Shown: positions 63,034 to 64,000 of the stretch, in pieces
Layout of the letters: the number at the start of each line of letters is the position of its first letter
How positions within the stretch are numbered: position 1 is the stretch's first letter
Source of the DNA: Thamnaconus septentrionalis
Taxonomy: Eukaryota > Chordata > Actinopteri > Tetraodontiformes > Monacanthidae
Length of the DNA stretch: 64,000 bases
Direction: 5' to 3'
Assembly: GCA_009823395.1 (NCBI GenBank)
Contig: CM020512.1
Location: forward strand, 8,134,905 to 8,198,904
Translations under genes and position numbers: made by a program
The notes under the pieces: model-generated
Databases searched by the model: none
Told to the model about the DNA's origin: nothing
Seen by the model: only the letters and a program-made list of their open reading frames with translations

Positions 63034-64000
<967 letters not shown>

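Overview
The window reads as a ray-finned (teleost) fish genome segment. Three intron-containing vertebrate genes are recognisable, with consensus GT-AG introns. The spaces between them are rich in dinucleotide and trinucleotide microsatellites, teleost L2/CR1-type LINE tails, a tRNA-derived SINE fragment and non-autonomous DNA transposons with visible target-site duplications. All exon models below were built by eye from frame, splice sites and family knowledge.

Layout. (1) 1-4412: no gene recognised; contains a 503-bp TTAA-flanked MITE. (2) 4413-7164, minus strand: dclre1b (SNM1B/Apollo 5' exonuclease), four coding exons, 544 aa, with two perfect CRE palindromes just upstream. (3) 7320-41180: a long stretch without recognisable coding sequence, holding CTCF-like motifs, a miRNA-sized hairpin, two of three copies of a hAT-type MITE, a local duplication, many microsatellites and a nested inverted-repeat block that carries a perfect tRNA-Pro-type retroviral primer binding site. 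(4) 41869-45351, plus strand: adora1 (adenosine A1 receptor), two coding exons split at the family's known intron position, 395 aa, with an unusual Glu/Gln-rich C-terminal extension. (5) 45352-57100: no gene recognised, CpG-rich patches and repeats. (6) 57384-60825, plus strand: mmp9 (gelatinase B), 13 exons, 686 aa, with a TATA box, an AP-1-like site and a kappaB site upstream and a polyadenylation signal downstream. (7) 61400-64000: a CpG-rich, possibly promoter-bearing segment, then nearly 1 kb of (AT)n running off the window end.

The three genes do not form one pathway: telomere and crosslink repair nuclease, Gi-coupled purine receptor, and secreted inflammatory gelatinase. From general knowledge, their human counterparts lie at three separate loci (1p13, 1q32 and 20q13), so the arrangement is a fish-type synteny. 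No clearly new biological system is demonstrated. The most interesting leads are the nested inverted repeat with the primer binding site, the A1 receptor tail, the 86-nt hairpin, a convergent pair of CTCF-like motifs around the gene-free interval and adora1, and an Apollo protein with a SUMO-interaction-like motif but no visible TRF2-docking motif.
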